Assembly: GCF_009826935.1 (NCBI RefSeq)
Contig: NZ_WUMN01000001.1
Coordinates: 744,001 to 808,000 of the forward strand
Direction of reading: 5' to 3'
DNA: 64,000 nucleotides
DNA from: Flavobacterium sp. Sd200
GTDB taxonomy: Bacteria; Bacteroidota; Bacteroidia; Flavobacteriales; Flavobacteriaceae
Shown: positions 45,759-54,011 of the stretch, piece after piece
Layout of the letters: every line of letters begins with the position of its first letter
How positions within the stretch are numbered: the first letter of the stretch is position 1
The notes under the pieces: generated by a model
Databases searched by the model: none
Told to the model about the DNA's origin: nothing
What the model saw: only the letters and a program-made list of their open reading frames with translations
Program-made: the position numbers and the translations under genes

Positions 45759-46179
45759 AAAAAACGTCTTGCTGCCATTCTAAAAATCCTTCTTCAAAGA
45801 TTTGCAATTTAAATTCATCGTCAAGCTTTACTTCATTTTCGGTTTCAATACGCAAGACATATTCATCCCAATCCCTCACTTCAAGCTTGTCCATGTTCGT
45901 ATACAGTAGAATTGACAACTCGATTTTGGCCGGCGAGGCGTTTGTGAAGTCCGTCCATTTTTCAAGCCCGCATAATTTAGCAATGATATGCTGGGCATTC
46001 ATTAGGGTGAATTTTTCTTCGTCAATGTTGAAGTCATTTACAAGCAGGTCAAACTTAAAAAATTTAGGATCATAGTTGTAATCATTGCGACGCAATTCCT
46101 GATTGAACGATGAAGTTTGGGTTTTAAAATCTCTGTGAAGATTTTTTGCCTGAAGTTTTAAATACTCAATAGGTTTCAT
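45730..46179 (-). CDS. Hypothetical protein (149 aa)
   Basis: Starts MKPIEYLKLQAKNLHRDFKT and contains YDPKFFKFDLLVNDFNIDEE and NAQHIIAKLCGLEKWTDFTN. I have seen this pattern as an uncharacterised protein in flavobacteria but cannot give it a function. No signal peptide or membrane helix. It overlaps the following unknown gene by 29 bp. Confidence 0.65.
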   Translation of the reverse strand: MKPIEYLKLQAKNLHRDFKTQTSSFNQELRRNDYNYDPKFFKFDLLVNDFNIDEEKFTLMNAQHIIAKLCGLEKWTDFTNASPAKIELSILLYTNMDKLEVRDWDEYVLRIETENEVKLDDEFKLQIFEEGFLEWQQDVFYDDYRLSKD

Positions 46180-46403
46180 AATACATTCCTGTTTTAAACC
46201 TACTTAGTTATCCTGGAGTATTTGCGTTCGTAATCTTGTTTGGATAATAAGCAGGTAGGTTAGCATTATTAAACTATTGGCTGATAAAATCTTTGCACGA
46301 ACGGGCTAGCTTGCCAACAAGCATTTGCAATTTTAAAAATAAAAATTTTATTGTCCAAATTATGTTTAAACAATTTCTAAAGTTGGATGTACATCAATGA
46401 CAT

Positions 46404-46435
46404 AAAAAAAACGTCACCATTTTGGTAACGTTTTT
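46404..46435. terminator. Terminator after the truncated DUF1016 gene
   Basis: ACGTCACCA / TGGTAACGT pairs with one mismatch around TTT, with A- and T-runs outside, directly downstream of the minus-strand DUF1016 gene. Confidence 0.65.
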
Positions 46436-46439
46436 GGTT

Positions 46440-46973
46440 TTAATCTTGATCTATGCCCAGATCATCTTCTTCAAAAATATCGCTGAACTTTTGCTGCAGC
46501 AGTTCCTTGTCAGGAAGTTGCGTGCGATATTCAGCAACCATTGTCGGGGAAAGACTCCTGCTTAACACATATTCAACTACCAGATTATCCTTATCTTTAC
46601 AAAGCAAGATACCAATACTCGGGTTTTCATGTTCTTTCTTTACGTCCCTGTCCAGTGCTTCAAGATAGAAATTGAGCTGACCGATATGCTCCGGTTTGAA
46701 TTTACCCGCTTTTAACTCAAAGGCAACCAAGCATTGCAAACCACGATGATAAAACAATAAGTCAATGTGAAAATCACTGTTCCCGACCATTAGTTTATAT
46801 TCTTCGCCGATAAAAATAAAATCTCTGCCTAATTCCAGGATGAAATCCTTCATGCGGTTGAGCAATCCTTTTTGCAGTTCGCTTTCACTATGCTGCTCAG
46901 GCAGATTAAGGAAATCAAAAACGTAGCTGTCCTTAAAAACTTTTTGGATATCTGTTTTAGAATTTTTAGGCAT
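46440..46973 (-). CDS. DUF1016 (YhcG-type) PD-(D/E)XK nuclease, C-terminal part only (177 aa)
   Basis: The frame contains the nuclease core of DUF1016 proteins: DIQKVFKDSYVFDFLNLP, FIFIGEEYKLMVGNSDFHIDLLFYH (split by position), CLVAFELKAGKFKPEHIGQL with the E-x-K catalytic pair, and NPSIGILLCKDKDNLVVEYVL. Full-length proteins have an N-terminal helical domain of over 100 residues that is missing here. Upstream DNA instead encodes an integrase N-terminus, so the gene was cut by recombination. A shortened product could still be made from the ATG at 46973. Confidence 0.75.
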   Translation of the reverse strand: MPKNSKTDIQKVFKDSYVFDFLNLPEQHSESELQKGLLNRMKDFILELGRDFIFIGEEYKLMVGNSDFHIDLLFYHRGLQCLVAFELKAGKFKPEHIGQLNFYLEALDRDVKKEHENPSIGILLCKDKDNLVVEYVLSRSLSPTMVAEYRTQLPDKELLQQKFSDIFEEDDLGIDQD

Positions 46974-47212
46974 AACGGATTTAGGATTTTCATCTCAAGG
47001 GTTTCCAGAAAGAAGTTTACCGTTCGCGCATCCTCTTTGTTACCGGTTGCTCGTTCTTTGGACTGATCCCATCGGGTGGCATCCCACCGGCAGCGGGTAG
47101 AGGTTTCTTTTGGTACTCCGTCAACAGTAATCCTAAGATAGATTAACCTGTCGTTTGTCTCTTTTCGTGGGGTCTTCAGGAAGAAGGTTAACCCATAACT
47201 TGTTGCTAACAT
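46960..47212 (-). pseudogene. N-terminal stub of a tyrosine recombinase (integrase)
   Basis: Starts MLATSYGLTFFLKTPRKETNDR. The pattern RLIYLRITVDGVPKETSTRCR followed by WDATRWDQSKERATGNKEDA and VNFFLETLEMKI is the arm-binding N-terminus of Bacteroidetes tyrosine recombinases. After about 80 residues it runs into the interior of a DUF1016 gene; the catalytic domain is gone. It starts about 140 bp from the right-hand repeat and 270 bp from tRNA-Val, the usual place for an integrase next to its attachment site. Confidence 0.75.
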
Positions 47213-47354
47213 AATTCAACATTTTAAAAATTAATAAATGTCGAATTATAGTGCTTTCAAATCAAGTCGTTAAATAGTTTTATCGGTTGATAATCAAAAA
47301 CTTAAATCCATTTTTGTGGCAATTTTTTTTCAATCTGAAATTGCCACAGATATG

Positions 47355-47487
47355 CCACAAAAACTTTGTGGATTTTTGAAAATTTTGATAGTGCAGGGAT
47401 AAAAATAAAAAAACATGCAAAGCCGTAACTTGCATGTTTTCATTGTTTTAATGTACTTTATAATGATATAAAGCTGAGTTGTGGTGG
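47355..47487. repeat. Right copy of direct repeat, abutting tRNA-Val
   Basis: Matches 27534-27665 in the same orientation (see that entry) and includes the last bases of the tRNA 3' end (TTGTGGTGG on plus). Recombination between the two copies would release about 19.8 kb. Confidence 0.75.
47410..47440. terminator. Terminator of tRNA-Val
   Basis: AAAACATGCAA / TTGCATGTTTT, a perfect 11-bp stem with 9-nt loop, about 40 nt past the tRNA 3' end, with T-runs on both strands. Confidence 0.8.
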
Positions 47488-47559
47488 GCGATGAGGGGTT
47501 CGAACCCCCGACCCCCTCGGTGTAAACGAGGTGCTCTGAACCAGCTGAGCTAATCGCCC
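47482..47559 (-). tRNA. tRNA-Val (anticodon TAC)
   Basis: Acceptor GGCGAT/ATCGCC-type stem, D-arm TAGCTCAGCTGGTTCAGAGC, anticodon stem CCTCG/CGAGG around loop TTTACAC giving anticodon TAC (valine), T-loop TTCGAAC, and encoded CCA at the 3' end. Its 3' flank is the right-hand copy of the island repeat and an integrase stub follows, so it is the likely integration target. Confidence 0.97.
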
Positions 47560-47599
47560 CAATCTTGCAACCGTTGTAACTACTTCCGTATTGCGAGTG

Positions 47600-47629
47600 C
47601 AAATATACTATGTTTTTTTATATCTGCAA
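47600..47629 (-). promoter_or_regulatory. Promoter of tRNA-Val
   Basis: On the minus strand TTG (47627-47629) is followed after 19 bp by TATATTTG (47600-47607), a perfect TAnnTTTG -7 element, then CACTCGC. The 15-bp plus-strand string GCGAGTGCAAATATA recurs at 48150-48164 before a second probable RNA. Confidence 0.7.
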
Positions 47630-47647
47630 GTAACTTAAGTAAAAAAA

Positions 47648-48022
47648 TTATTTCTTTTTTATATTCTTTAAAATAGCCTTATCATCACCGTTAATAACTT
47701 CTATGTTAATAGGTTCATTATTAACTGTTTTTCCCTCTATTATATATAATTTACCACCTTTTTCCGGCTTATTGCTGTTAGAAAAATCAACACTGCCGTA
47801 GTGAAGTGTATTGTCAACATCTTTTTGTGTTACCCAATTCTCTTTAAGGGTATGCTGGGCTTCTTTAGATATTACAAGACCTTTAATTCTTATATTTTTT
47901 AAAACCCTGCAGTTGGGCAGGTAACAAAACTCGGCTCCCTTAGCACCTAATATATAGTACAAAAAGAATCCGCCAATCATAAAGCCAAAAAGATAATAGG
48001 CCAAACGGTATTTAAATTGCAT
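47648..48022 (-). CDS. DUF4258 domain protein with N-terminal membrane anchor (124 aa)
   Basis: One membrane helix (about residues 8-27) is followed by a small periplasmic domain recognised as DUF4258: CRVLKNIRIKGLVISKEAQ, then VTQKDVDNTLHYGSVDF and KLYIIEGKTVNNEPINIEVI. Function unknown. Upstream lies a promoter-plus-hairpin unit ending 42 bp before its start, which could be an attenuating leader of this gene. Confidence 0.75.
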   Translation of the reverse strand: MQFKYRLAYYLFGFMIGGFFLYYILGAKGAEFCYLPNCRVLKNIRIKGLVISKEAQHTLKENWVTQKDVDNTLHYGSVDFSNSNKPEKGGKLYIIEGKTVNNEPINIEVINGDDKAILKNIKKK

Positions 48023-48064
48023 TGATATTTTTTTAGCAAATTTAAGTAAAAGTATGGGTTAAAT

Positions 48065-48157
48065 TAAAAAGCCCAAAGACTAAATCTTCGGGCCAGGTTA
48101 TAAAGGTAGTGGATGCTTACTTTTAAAAGTGTCTGAACAGACAGTTAAAGCGAGTGC
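48065..48157 (-). ncRNA. Probable small RNA or attenuating leader
   Basis: A -7 element TATATTTG (minus strand, 48157-48164) followed by CACTCGC is identical to that of tRNA-Val. About 65 nt later comes an intrinsic terminator: GCCCGAAGA-TTTAG-TCTTTGGGC (48071-48093 on plus) with a T-run. The expected RNA is 85-90 nt with internal self-complementary TGTCTG-TT-CAGACA and ACTTTTAAAAGT. No ORF fits inside. The -33 element is weak. It is either a free sRNA or a leader of DUF4258, whose start is 42 bp further on. Confidence 0.5.
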
Positions 48158-48270
48158 AAATATATAATTTTTATTTTCAAACACATTAATAATTAGTGGT
48201 TTAATTTAATTTATATACTTGGGTCGTACTGTAGACTTATATATTATTGCATGATTTATATTAAATAAAA

Positions 48271-48294
48271 ATGCCGGAAAATTACTTCCGGCAT
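48271..48294. terminator. Terminator of the coiled-coil protein gene
   Basis: ATGCCGGAA-AATTAC-TTCCGGCAT, a perfect 9-bp stem, 27 bp beyond the minus-strand gene stop. Confidence 0.8.
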
Positions 48295-48321
48295 TTATAA
48301 TGATAATCTTTAAAAGATCAA

Positions 48322-49197
48322 TTATTTTAAGGTAAATGAGTTATTTGCCACCAATACACCTTTATCAAAAACATTTACAGTATATAATCCTTTGGCAAAG
48401 TCTTCGCCTTTTACAGTTTGGCTTATATCCATGGTTTTGTTTTCATAAGTAGCATTTGTAATAAAGCTGTAAGTAAGTGACTGATCGCCGAATGCCTCGG
48501 TTTTTTTCTCGCCAATTACATTGTTCTTAGGGTCAATAACCTGTACATAGTATTGTTTATCTCCCGCTTGGGCTACCTCATTAGCAGCAATAGTAAAGCT
48601 AATTTTAATTACGTCTACGCGTCTTGCTTTTTCGGTTGCAACAAGTTTACCAGAACTTCTTTCTTTAAAAGACTGTGCTTTAAGGTTAAGCAGTGTAAGC
48701 TTTTGTGCCTTTTCTACCGTTTTGCTCAAGTTGTCATTTTTAGTGGCAAGTGTGTCAATGTACTTTTTAGACTCATCCAAAGCAGTCATTGTACTGTCGC
48801 GCTGTGTTGTCAAGGTAGCATTCTCATCTTTAAGTTTTTTTACCTCAGCAATCAATGCATCATGCTCACGCTTAAGTTTTCTGTAGTCGTTTTTAAAATG
48901 GGCTAACGATGCCGCATTGTCTTCTGCTTTTTTTACTTTTTCTAACAGTTCAACAATTTTAGCACGCTCAGCCTCAAGGTCTCCTTTAAGTCCTGTGTTT
49001 TCTGCAATGGCTGCATCATAGCTTTCTTTGGCAGCTTCAAGGTCTTTAATAAGCTTGTCTTTTTCAGATACGTATGTCTGCTCTTTTTTCTCGCTATCAG
49101 TACTCATTTTATACATGTAGGCAAGGCTGCCCACAAGCAAAATAGCTAATACTATTATGATTGCTTTTAAACTCGAATTGCTTTTTTGTTGTTCCAT
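48322..49197 (-). CDS. Membrane-anchored coiled-coil protein (291 aa)
   Basis: The start at ATG 49197 (MEQQKSNSSLK) is preferred over 49218. One membrane helix (about residues 12-31) is followed by a long coiled coil (about 35-170; heptads such as LKGDLEAERAKIVELLEKV and DYRKLKREHDALIAEVKKL). A C-terminal beta domain (about 185-291) has TEKARRVDVIKISFTIAANE and KQYYVQVIDPKNNVIGE. Its topology suggests an envelope-spanning or scaffold protein. I do not recognise a named family. Confidence 0.75.
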   Translation of the reverse strand: MEQQKSNSSLKAIIIVLAILLVGSLAYMYKMSTDSEKKEQTYVSEKDKLIKDLEAAKESYDAAIAENTGLKGDLEAERAKIVELLEKVKKAEDNAASLAHFKNDYRKLKREHDALIAEVKKLKDENATLTTQRDSTMTALDESKKYIDTLATKNDNLSKTVEKAQKLTLLNLKAQSFKERSSGKLVATEKARRVDVIKISFTIAANEVAQAGDKQYYVQVIDPKNNVIGEKKTEAFGDQSLTYSFITNATYENKTMDISQTVKGEDFAKGLYTVNVFDKGVLVANNSFTLK

Positions 49198-49299
49198 CTT
49201 TAAATTATTTTTTCTCAAAAATATGTATATTTTAGTACGATTTTTCCTTTTTAACGAAAAATTAAAGAAAAACAGTATTTTTGACTATATTAAAAATCT

Positions 49300-50337
49300 A
49301 TGGAAAATATAATACGATTTACCGATACAGATGTAGTAAAATACACCGCATACCGTAGTGGTGAGATTAAGTTTGGCGAGCGGGTACAAACCATTCCTGC
49401 CAACGAACCTGTATTTGAATATATAAAAAATTGTGATGCCGAATTTGTACTCTTGGGCATCCCTGAAGATATTGGCATCAGGGCTAATTATGGCAGGCAG
49501 GGAGCATCTTATGCATGGGAAAGTACATTGAAGAGCATTCTTAATTTGCAGCATAATAAATTTTGTAAAGGGGGAAGGGTACTTATCCTTGGGCAAATAA
49601 ATGTTTTAGAATTACAGGGTAAAGCCCAAACTTTAGATCCTTATAATAAAGAAGGCAGAAAAGAACTTTCTGCACTTGTAGAAAAATTAGATAAGGATGT
49701 ATCTTATGTGGTATGCCAAATTATCAAAGCAGGAAAAATACCAATAATAATAGGAGGGGGGCACAATAATGCTTACGGTAATATTAAGGGTACGTCTTTA
49801 GCTAAGGGTAGACCCGTAAATGCCATTAATTATGATGCTCATGCCGATTTCAGGATGCTGGAAGGAAGGCATGGGGGCAATGGTTTTAGTTATGCTTTTG
49901 AAGAAGGCTTCCTTAAAAACTATTTTATTTTTGGGCTACATGAAAATTACACCTCTAAAGGTGTCATGGAGACCATAAAAAAGCATTCAGACAGGATTCG
50001 ATTTAATACTTACGAACAGATTGCTATACGCAAGGAAAAGCATTTTAGTGAAGAAATGGCTCTTGCTACCGGGTTTGTAGGGGATGACCCCTTTGGACTT
50101 GAAATAGACCTTGATGCTTTGCCTAATGTTGCAAGTAGTAATATTACCAATACAGGTTTTAGTATTGAGCGGGCAAGGCAGTTTATTCATTATTTCGGGA
50201 GCCAGAAAAATGTGGCTTACATGCATATTTGCGAAGGCGCACCCTCACTCGACCATGATACTAAGAACCACCTTACCGGAAAACTTATTGCCTATTTGAT
50301 AACCGATTTTATGAAAGCTAAAGACATTAAGGTTTAA
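49300..50337 (+). CDS. hutG: Formimidoylglutamase, arginase/agmatinase fold (345 aa)
   Basis: The dimanganese ureohydrolase motifs are all present: GGGHNNAYG, NYDAHADFR and EIDLDALP; the first metal His and the paired Asp residues are intact. N-terminal FVLLGIPEDIGIRANYGRQGA and the overall length fit the Bacteroidetes HutG-like branch that cleaves N-formimidoyl-L-glutamate in histidine breakdown. No other hut gene is adjacent, so the substrate is a family-based assignment; agmatinase or arginase is less likely. Confidence 0.82.
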   Translation: MENIIRFTDTDVVKYTAYRSGEIKFGERVQTIPANEPVFEYIKNCDAEFVLLGIPEDIGIRANYGRQGASYAWESTLKSILNLQHNKFCKGGRVLILGQINVLELQGKAQTLDPYNKEGRKELSALVEKLDKDVSYVVCQIIKAGKIPIIIGGGHNNAYGNIKGTSLAKGRPVNAINYDAHADFRMLEGRHGGNGFSYAFEEGFLKNYFIFGLHENYTSKGVMETIKKHSDRIRFNTYEQIAIRKEKHFSEEMALATGFVGDDPFGLEIDLDALPNVASSNITNTGFSIERARQFIHYFGSQKNVAYMHICEGAPSLDHDTKNHLTGKLIAYLITDFMKAKDIKV

Positions 50338-50358
50338 CAGCTTTTTTGAAGCATCACT

Positions 50359-52131
50359 ATGACGTTTTATTCTAACCAAAAAGAAACCTTTTCTAAAGAG
50401 CTTAAACAGCTTACTGCCCGTTACAATATTATTGGCACAATAAGGTTTATTGTAGCGTTTGCTTTTTTTATCTTAGTATATTATAAGCTTACCTCTTCAT
50501 CCAATTTTTATTTAACTGTTGCGATGATTGCATGTGTAGCCGTTTTTTTAATTTTAATAAAATTTCACACGGCAATTTCCAAAAAGAAAATAAGGGCTGC
50601 AGCATTGGTAAATATCAATGAAAATGAACTGGATTATCTTGAAGCTAAAAGTATTTCTTTTGAAGATGGGGCTGAATTTGCAGATTATAAACATCCTTAT
50701 GTGCACGACCTTGATATTTTTGGATCGCGTTCTCTTTTTCATAATCTAAACCGTACCGAAACATATAAAGGGAAAGAAAGACTTGCTGCTCTATTAAAAA
50801 ATATATTGCCGCAACCCGATATTATTCTAAATCAGGAAGCGATAAAAGAACTGGCATCTAAACCAGAATGGCGTCAGGAAATAATGGCATGTGGTAAAAC
50901 AAATAAAGATAGTGCACAGTCATATAATAAACTATTGGGTTGGATAGAAGGTAAAGTAACCTCTCTATCTCAATTATCCGCTATAATTGCTTATGCTTCG
51001 CCCGTGGTTTTGTTGAGTTGTCTTACAGGATATTTTATTACTGATAACAGCGTGTTACTAAGTATCACTTCTTATTTGCTGTTGTTTAATATAATATTCA
51101 TGCTAAGGTACACTAGGATCATTAAAAACGAAATAACTTATACAGGAGAAATTCATGATATTATTTACCGTTACGGACAAATAATTGAACAGATAGAACA
51201 GCAGCATTTTGAATCGAAGAAGCTTATTGCTATACAAGATCAACTTACAGCCAATAACCAAAAAGCAAGCAGCCATATTAAAAAGCTTGCATTGCTGTTT
51301 TCCCGCATGGATATTGTCAACAATTTATTTGGGGCGCTATTGCTTAACAGTGTTTTCCTCTTTCATTATCATACGCTAAAGTCGTTGGTGGGCTGGAAAC
51401 AAAAACACGCTCATGATCTTCCTGTATGGCTTAATGCAATTGCAGAAGTTGAAGCCTTAAACAGTCTTGCCAATTTTTATTATAATAATCCTGATTTTTG
51501 TTTTCCTGAATTAAATACAGACTTTAAAATATCTTTTACAGATCTTGGTCATCCGCTTATCAAAAAAGATAAGAGAGTAGGCAATAGTATAAATTTCGAT
51601 CCTGCATTTACAATACTCACAGGATCAAACATGTCGGGTAAAAGTACTTTTTTACGAAGTTTAGGCATCAATATGGTATTGTCGGGCATTGGGTCGGTGG
51701 TTTGTGCTGCAAATGCTATTGTACATCCGTTGCCTGTTTTAGTGTCTATGAGATTGTCTGATTCGCTTTCTGACAGTGAATCATACTTTTTTGCAGAGAT
51801 AAAACGTCTACGCGAAATTATGGATGCGTTAAAGGGAGGAAGAGCTTTTGTATTGCTTGATGAGATATTGAGAGGTACAAATTCTGACGATAAACGAACA
51901 GGAACTATTAAGGTTGTAAAGCGCATGATAGGCTTAAATGCCATTGGTGCGATTGCCACCCACGATATTGAGGTTTGTAACACCTCATTAGAATATCCTG
52001 AAATCCTTATAAATCGCTGTTTTGAGGTACAAATTGTAGACAACGAGCTTTATTTTGATTACTGTCTGCGCAACGGAATTTGCCGGAATAAAAGCGCAAC
52101 CTTTATTATGGAAAAAATGGGGGTAGTTTAG
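50359..52131 (+). CDS. Membrane MutS-like ATPase (590 aa)
   Basis: The C-terminal ATPase domain of MutS is clear: Walker A GSNMSGKST (residues 422-430), then RLSDSLSDSESYFFAEIKRLREIM, Walker B VLLDEILRGTNSDD and ATHDIEV. The N-terminal part replaces the mismatch-recognition domains with membrane helices (about 25-45, 52-70 and two near 210-250), so it is not a mismatch repair MutS. The Ser in SGKS and the Walker B Glu are present, so it should hydrolyse ATP. Role unknown. It is common in flavobacteria. It follows hutG by 21 bp. Confidence 0.85.
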   Translation: MTFYSNQKETFSKELKQLTARYNIIGTIRFIVAFAFFILVYYKLTSSSNFYLTVAMIACVAVFLILIKFHTAISKKKIRAAALVNINENELDYLEAKSISFEDGAEFADYKHPYVHDLDIFGSRSLFHNLNRTETYKGKERLAALLKNILPQPDIILNQEAIKELASKPEWRQEIMACGKTNKDSAQSYNKLLGWIEGKVTSLSQLSAIIAYASPVVLLSCLTGYFITDNSVLLSITSYLLLFNIIFMLRYTRIIKNEITYTGEIHDIIYRYGQIIEQIEQQHFESKKLIAIQDQLTANNQKASSHIKKLALLFSRMDIVNNLFGALLLNSVFLFHYHTLKSLVGWKQKHAHDLPVWLNAIAEVEALNSLANFYYNNPDFCFPELNTDFKISFTDLGHPLIKKDKRVGNSINFDPAFTILTGSNMSGKSTFLRSLGINMVLSGIGSVVCAANAIVHPLPVLVSMRLSDSLSDSESYFFAEIKRLREIMDALKGGRAFVLLDEILRGTNSDDKRTGTIKVVKRMIGLNAIGAIATHDIEVCNTSLEYPEILINRCFEVQIVDNELYFDYCLRNGICRNKSATFIMEKMGVV

Positions 52132-52285
52132 TTTAAAGATGCTTATACAACTCCTAAAATAATCTTAATAAATGCAATTCTGATTAATGTAGTTATTACA
52201 TTTACCAATGTAGCAGTTTTTTAGTAATAAATTGACTGTTGTTTTAAAAAAGAATACGATTTTTTGGAGGGTTCGATAATTTGGA

Positions 52286-52315
52286 AAGCCACAATAGCAA
52301 TTGCCGTTGTGGCTT
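52286..52315. terminator. Terminator after the T9SS cargo gene
   Basis: AAGCCACAA / TTGTGGCTT pair around a 12-nt loop, 18 bp beyond the minus-strand stop. Confidence 0.65.
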
Positions 52316-52332
52316 CTGTTTTAATAATAAGA

Positions 52333-53901
52333 TTATTTCTTGATAAATTTTAAGCTTTGGTTATTTGTGGTTTTAATTAAGTATGCACCTTTTGCTAATG
52401 CAGATATATCTACAGAGTTGGTCGTTGTGGCCTTAGAAAAATCCTGAACTTTTTGACCTATAGTGTTGTATATACTTCCGCTGACCGGATTATTGCTTTC
52501 AAAATAAATAGCACTTGTTGCCGGATTAGGATAAACAACCGGTTTATTGAAATCCTGTCCATTGGCACTCATAGTATCAGCATTTATTTTAGTTAAAAAC
52601 GGATAGCTATAGAACATATCCGCTTCGTGTGTAATATTACCAAAACTAATACTGCTATTTGCAATGCCTGATGTATATATACTGCCTGTTGGGCTTATTG
52701 TTACTGCATCAGCCCGGTTATATCCTGTACCACCAACACTTATGGCATTAAGTAAATTGCCTTGGGAGCTATATTTTAATACTAATGCATTTCTTGAACT
52801 CCATTCCTGCTGACTTGTAGTTATTGCATCTGTCCAGTGTACAGTGCCGCCCGTTTGACCTGCAAAATAAACATTTCCCTGTACATCAAGAGCTAAAAAA
52901 TTTCGTTTACCCTGGGTGGCTGCTCCATCTCCCGGTACTTCGCGAACCCATTGGTATTCTCCAACAGCACTTAGCCTGGCGAGAAAAAAATCTTCTGCAA
53001 ATACAGATGGCCCTTGCGAAGAAATATTGTCAAAATCATAATCATCGAATAGGTACGAACTAAAATAAACCTCATTTGGGCTCCTGGCAATAATGTGTGG
53101 CTCCGGGCATGTAATGTCAGGCAGGTTTTTAACCCATTGTGTTACACCTTCAGATGAATATTTTACCGCATAAATGTTATAATCATTTATTATTTCTGTG
53201 GGAGTGCCATTAAACACAGTTAGGGCATTGGCGCATGCACCCGATGCATAAATATTACCAGCATTATCTACTGCTACCGATGTAATTCTTGCTGCCCCTG
53301 TTTGGCTTATTGTTAAAAGTGCATTCCCATCTGTGTCATATTTTGTAATGTAACTGTTCCTGTAATTATCATAACCTATATATATGTTATCCTGTGTGTC
53401 AAAAGCTATAGATCGGGCATCGGCTACATTATTAAATTCTGATTCTGAAGTAAATAGTCTATGCTGCCATATCAGGTTACCGCTTGGGTCAAATTTTATC
53501 AAGGCAAAACGCATATCAGTAATTTCTGTTATATCTCCTATAATATTAACGTTACCAATATTAATTTGGTTGTAAAATCCTAAGATCATAACTACATTGC
53601 CCTGCGAGTCGGCGGCAATGCTGTATGCACCTGCATCTCCGGTAATGGTTTTATTAAAAATTTCCTCTCCTGCACTGTTGTATTTAATATAGAAAAGAGT
53701 TCCCAATTGCTCGGTTTGAGGCATGGGGTTTTCTTTTAACCCAACTATATACACATTGCCATCTGGGTCGCTCGTAGTAGGGTAGCCTGTGTAAGAGGTA
53801 TTAAGATCAATATTTATAAGCGGTGTTTTGAGCCATTCAAAACTTTGGGCATTACTGCACATTATAGCGAGCAGGGCCACTATACACGTAATTTTTTTCA
53901 T
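52333..53901 (-). CDS. Secreted SBBP/beta-propeller-like protein with T9SS type A sorting domain (522 aa)
   Basis: A signal peptide (MKKITCIVALLAIMCSNAQS) is followed by about eight repeats of the kind DPDGNVYIVG, DSQGNVVMILG, DTQDNIYIGYD, DNAGNIYASGA, DVQGNVYFAGQTGG and SPTGSIYTSGIAN, which resemble SBBP propeller blades. The C-terminus is a type A T9SS sorting domain (VVYPNPATSAIYFES through LKFIKK). It is expected to be secreted or surface-bound through the gliding-associated type IX system. Ligand unknown. Confidence 0.88.
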   Translation of the reverse strand: MKKITCIVALLAIMCSNAQSFEWLKTPLINIDLNTSYTGYPTTSDPDGNVYIVGLKENPMPQTEQLGTLFYIKYNSAGEEIFNKTITGDAGAYSIAADSQGNVVMILGFYNQINIGNVNIIGDITEITDMRFALIKFDPSGNLIWQHRLFTSESEFNNVADARSIAFDTQDNIYIGYDNYRNSYITKYDTDGNALLTISQTGAARITSVAVDNAGNIYASGACANALTVFNGTPTEIINDYNIYAVKYSSEGVTQWVKNLPDITCPEPHIIARSPNEVYFSSYLFDDYDFDNISSQGPSVFAEDFFLARLSAVGEYQWVREVPGDGAATQGKRNFLALDVQGNVYFAGQTGGTVHWTDAITTSQQEWSSRNALVLKYSSQGNLLNAISVGGTGYNRADAVTISPTGSIYTSGIANSSISFGNITHEADMFYSYPFLTKINADTMSANGQDFNKPVVYPNPATSAIYFESNNPVSGSIYNTIGQKVQDFSKATTTNSVDISALAKGAYLIKTTNNQSLKFIKK

Positions 53902-54011
53902 AAGCTTTTTTATAGTAAAAATAAAACAGGTTAATGTTTTATGAAGCTGAAAATGTGTATAGTGCGTTAATTGTTTAGAATTTGCAGACTACTGTCGAGA
54001 ATATGGTTAAC

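Noticed and set aside
47330..47602. 90-aa reading frame on the minus strand
   Set aside because: It runs through the tRNA-Val gene and its terminator; its translated protein is an artefact.
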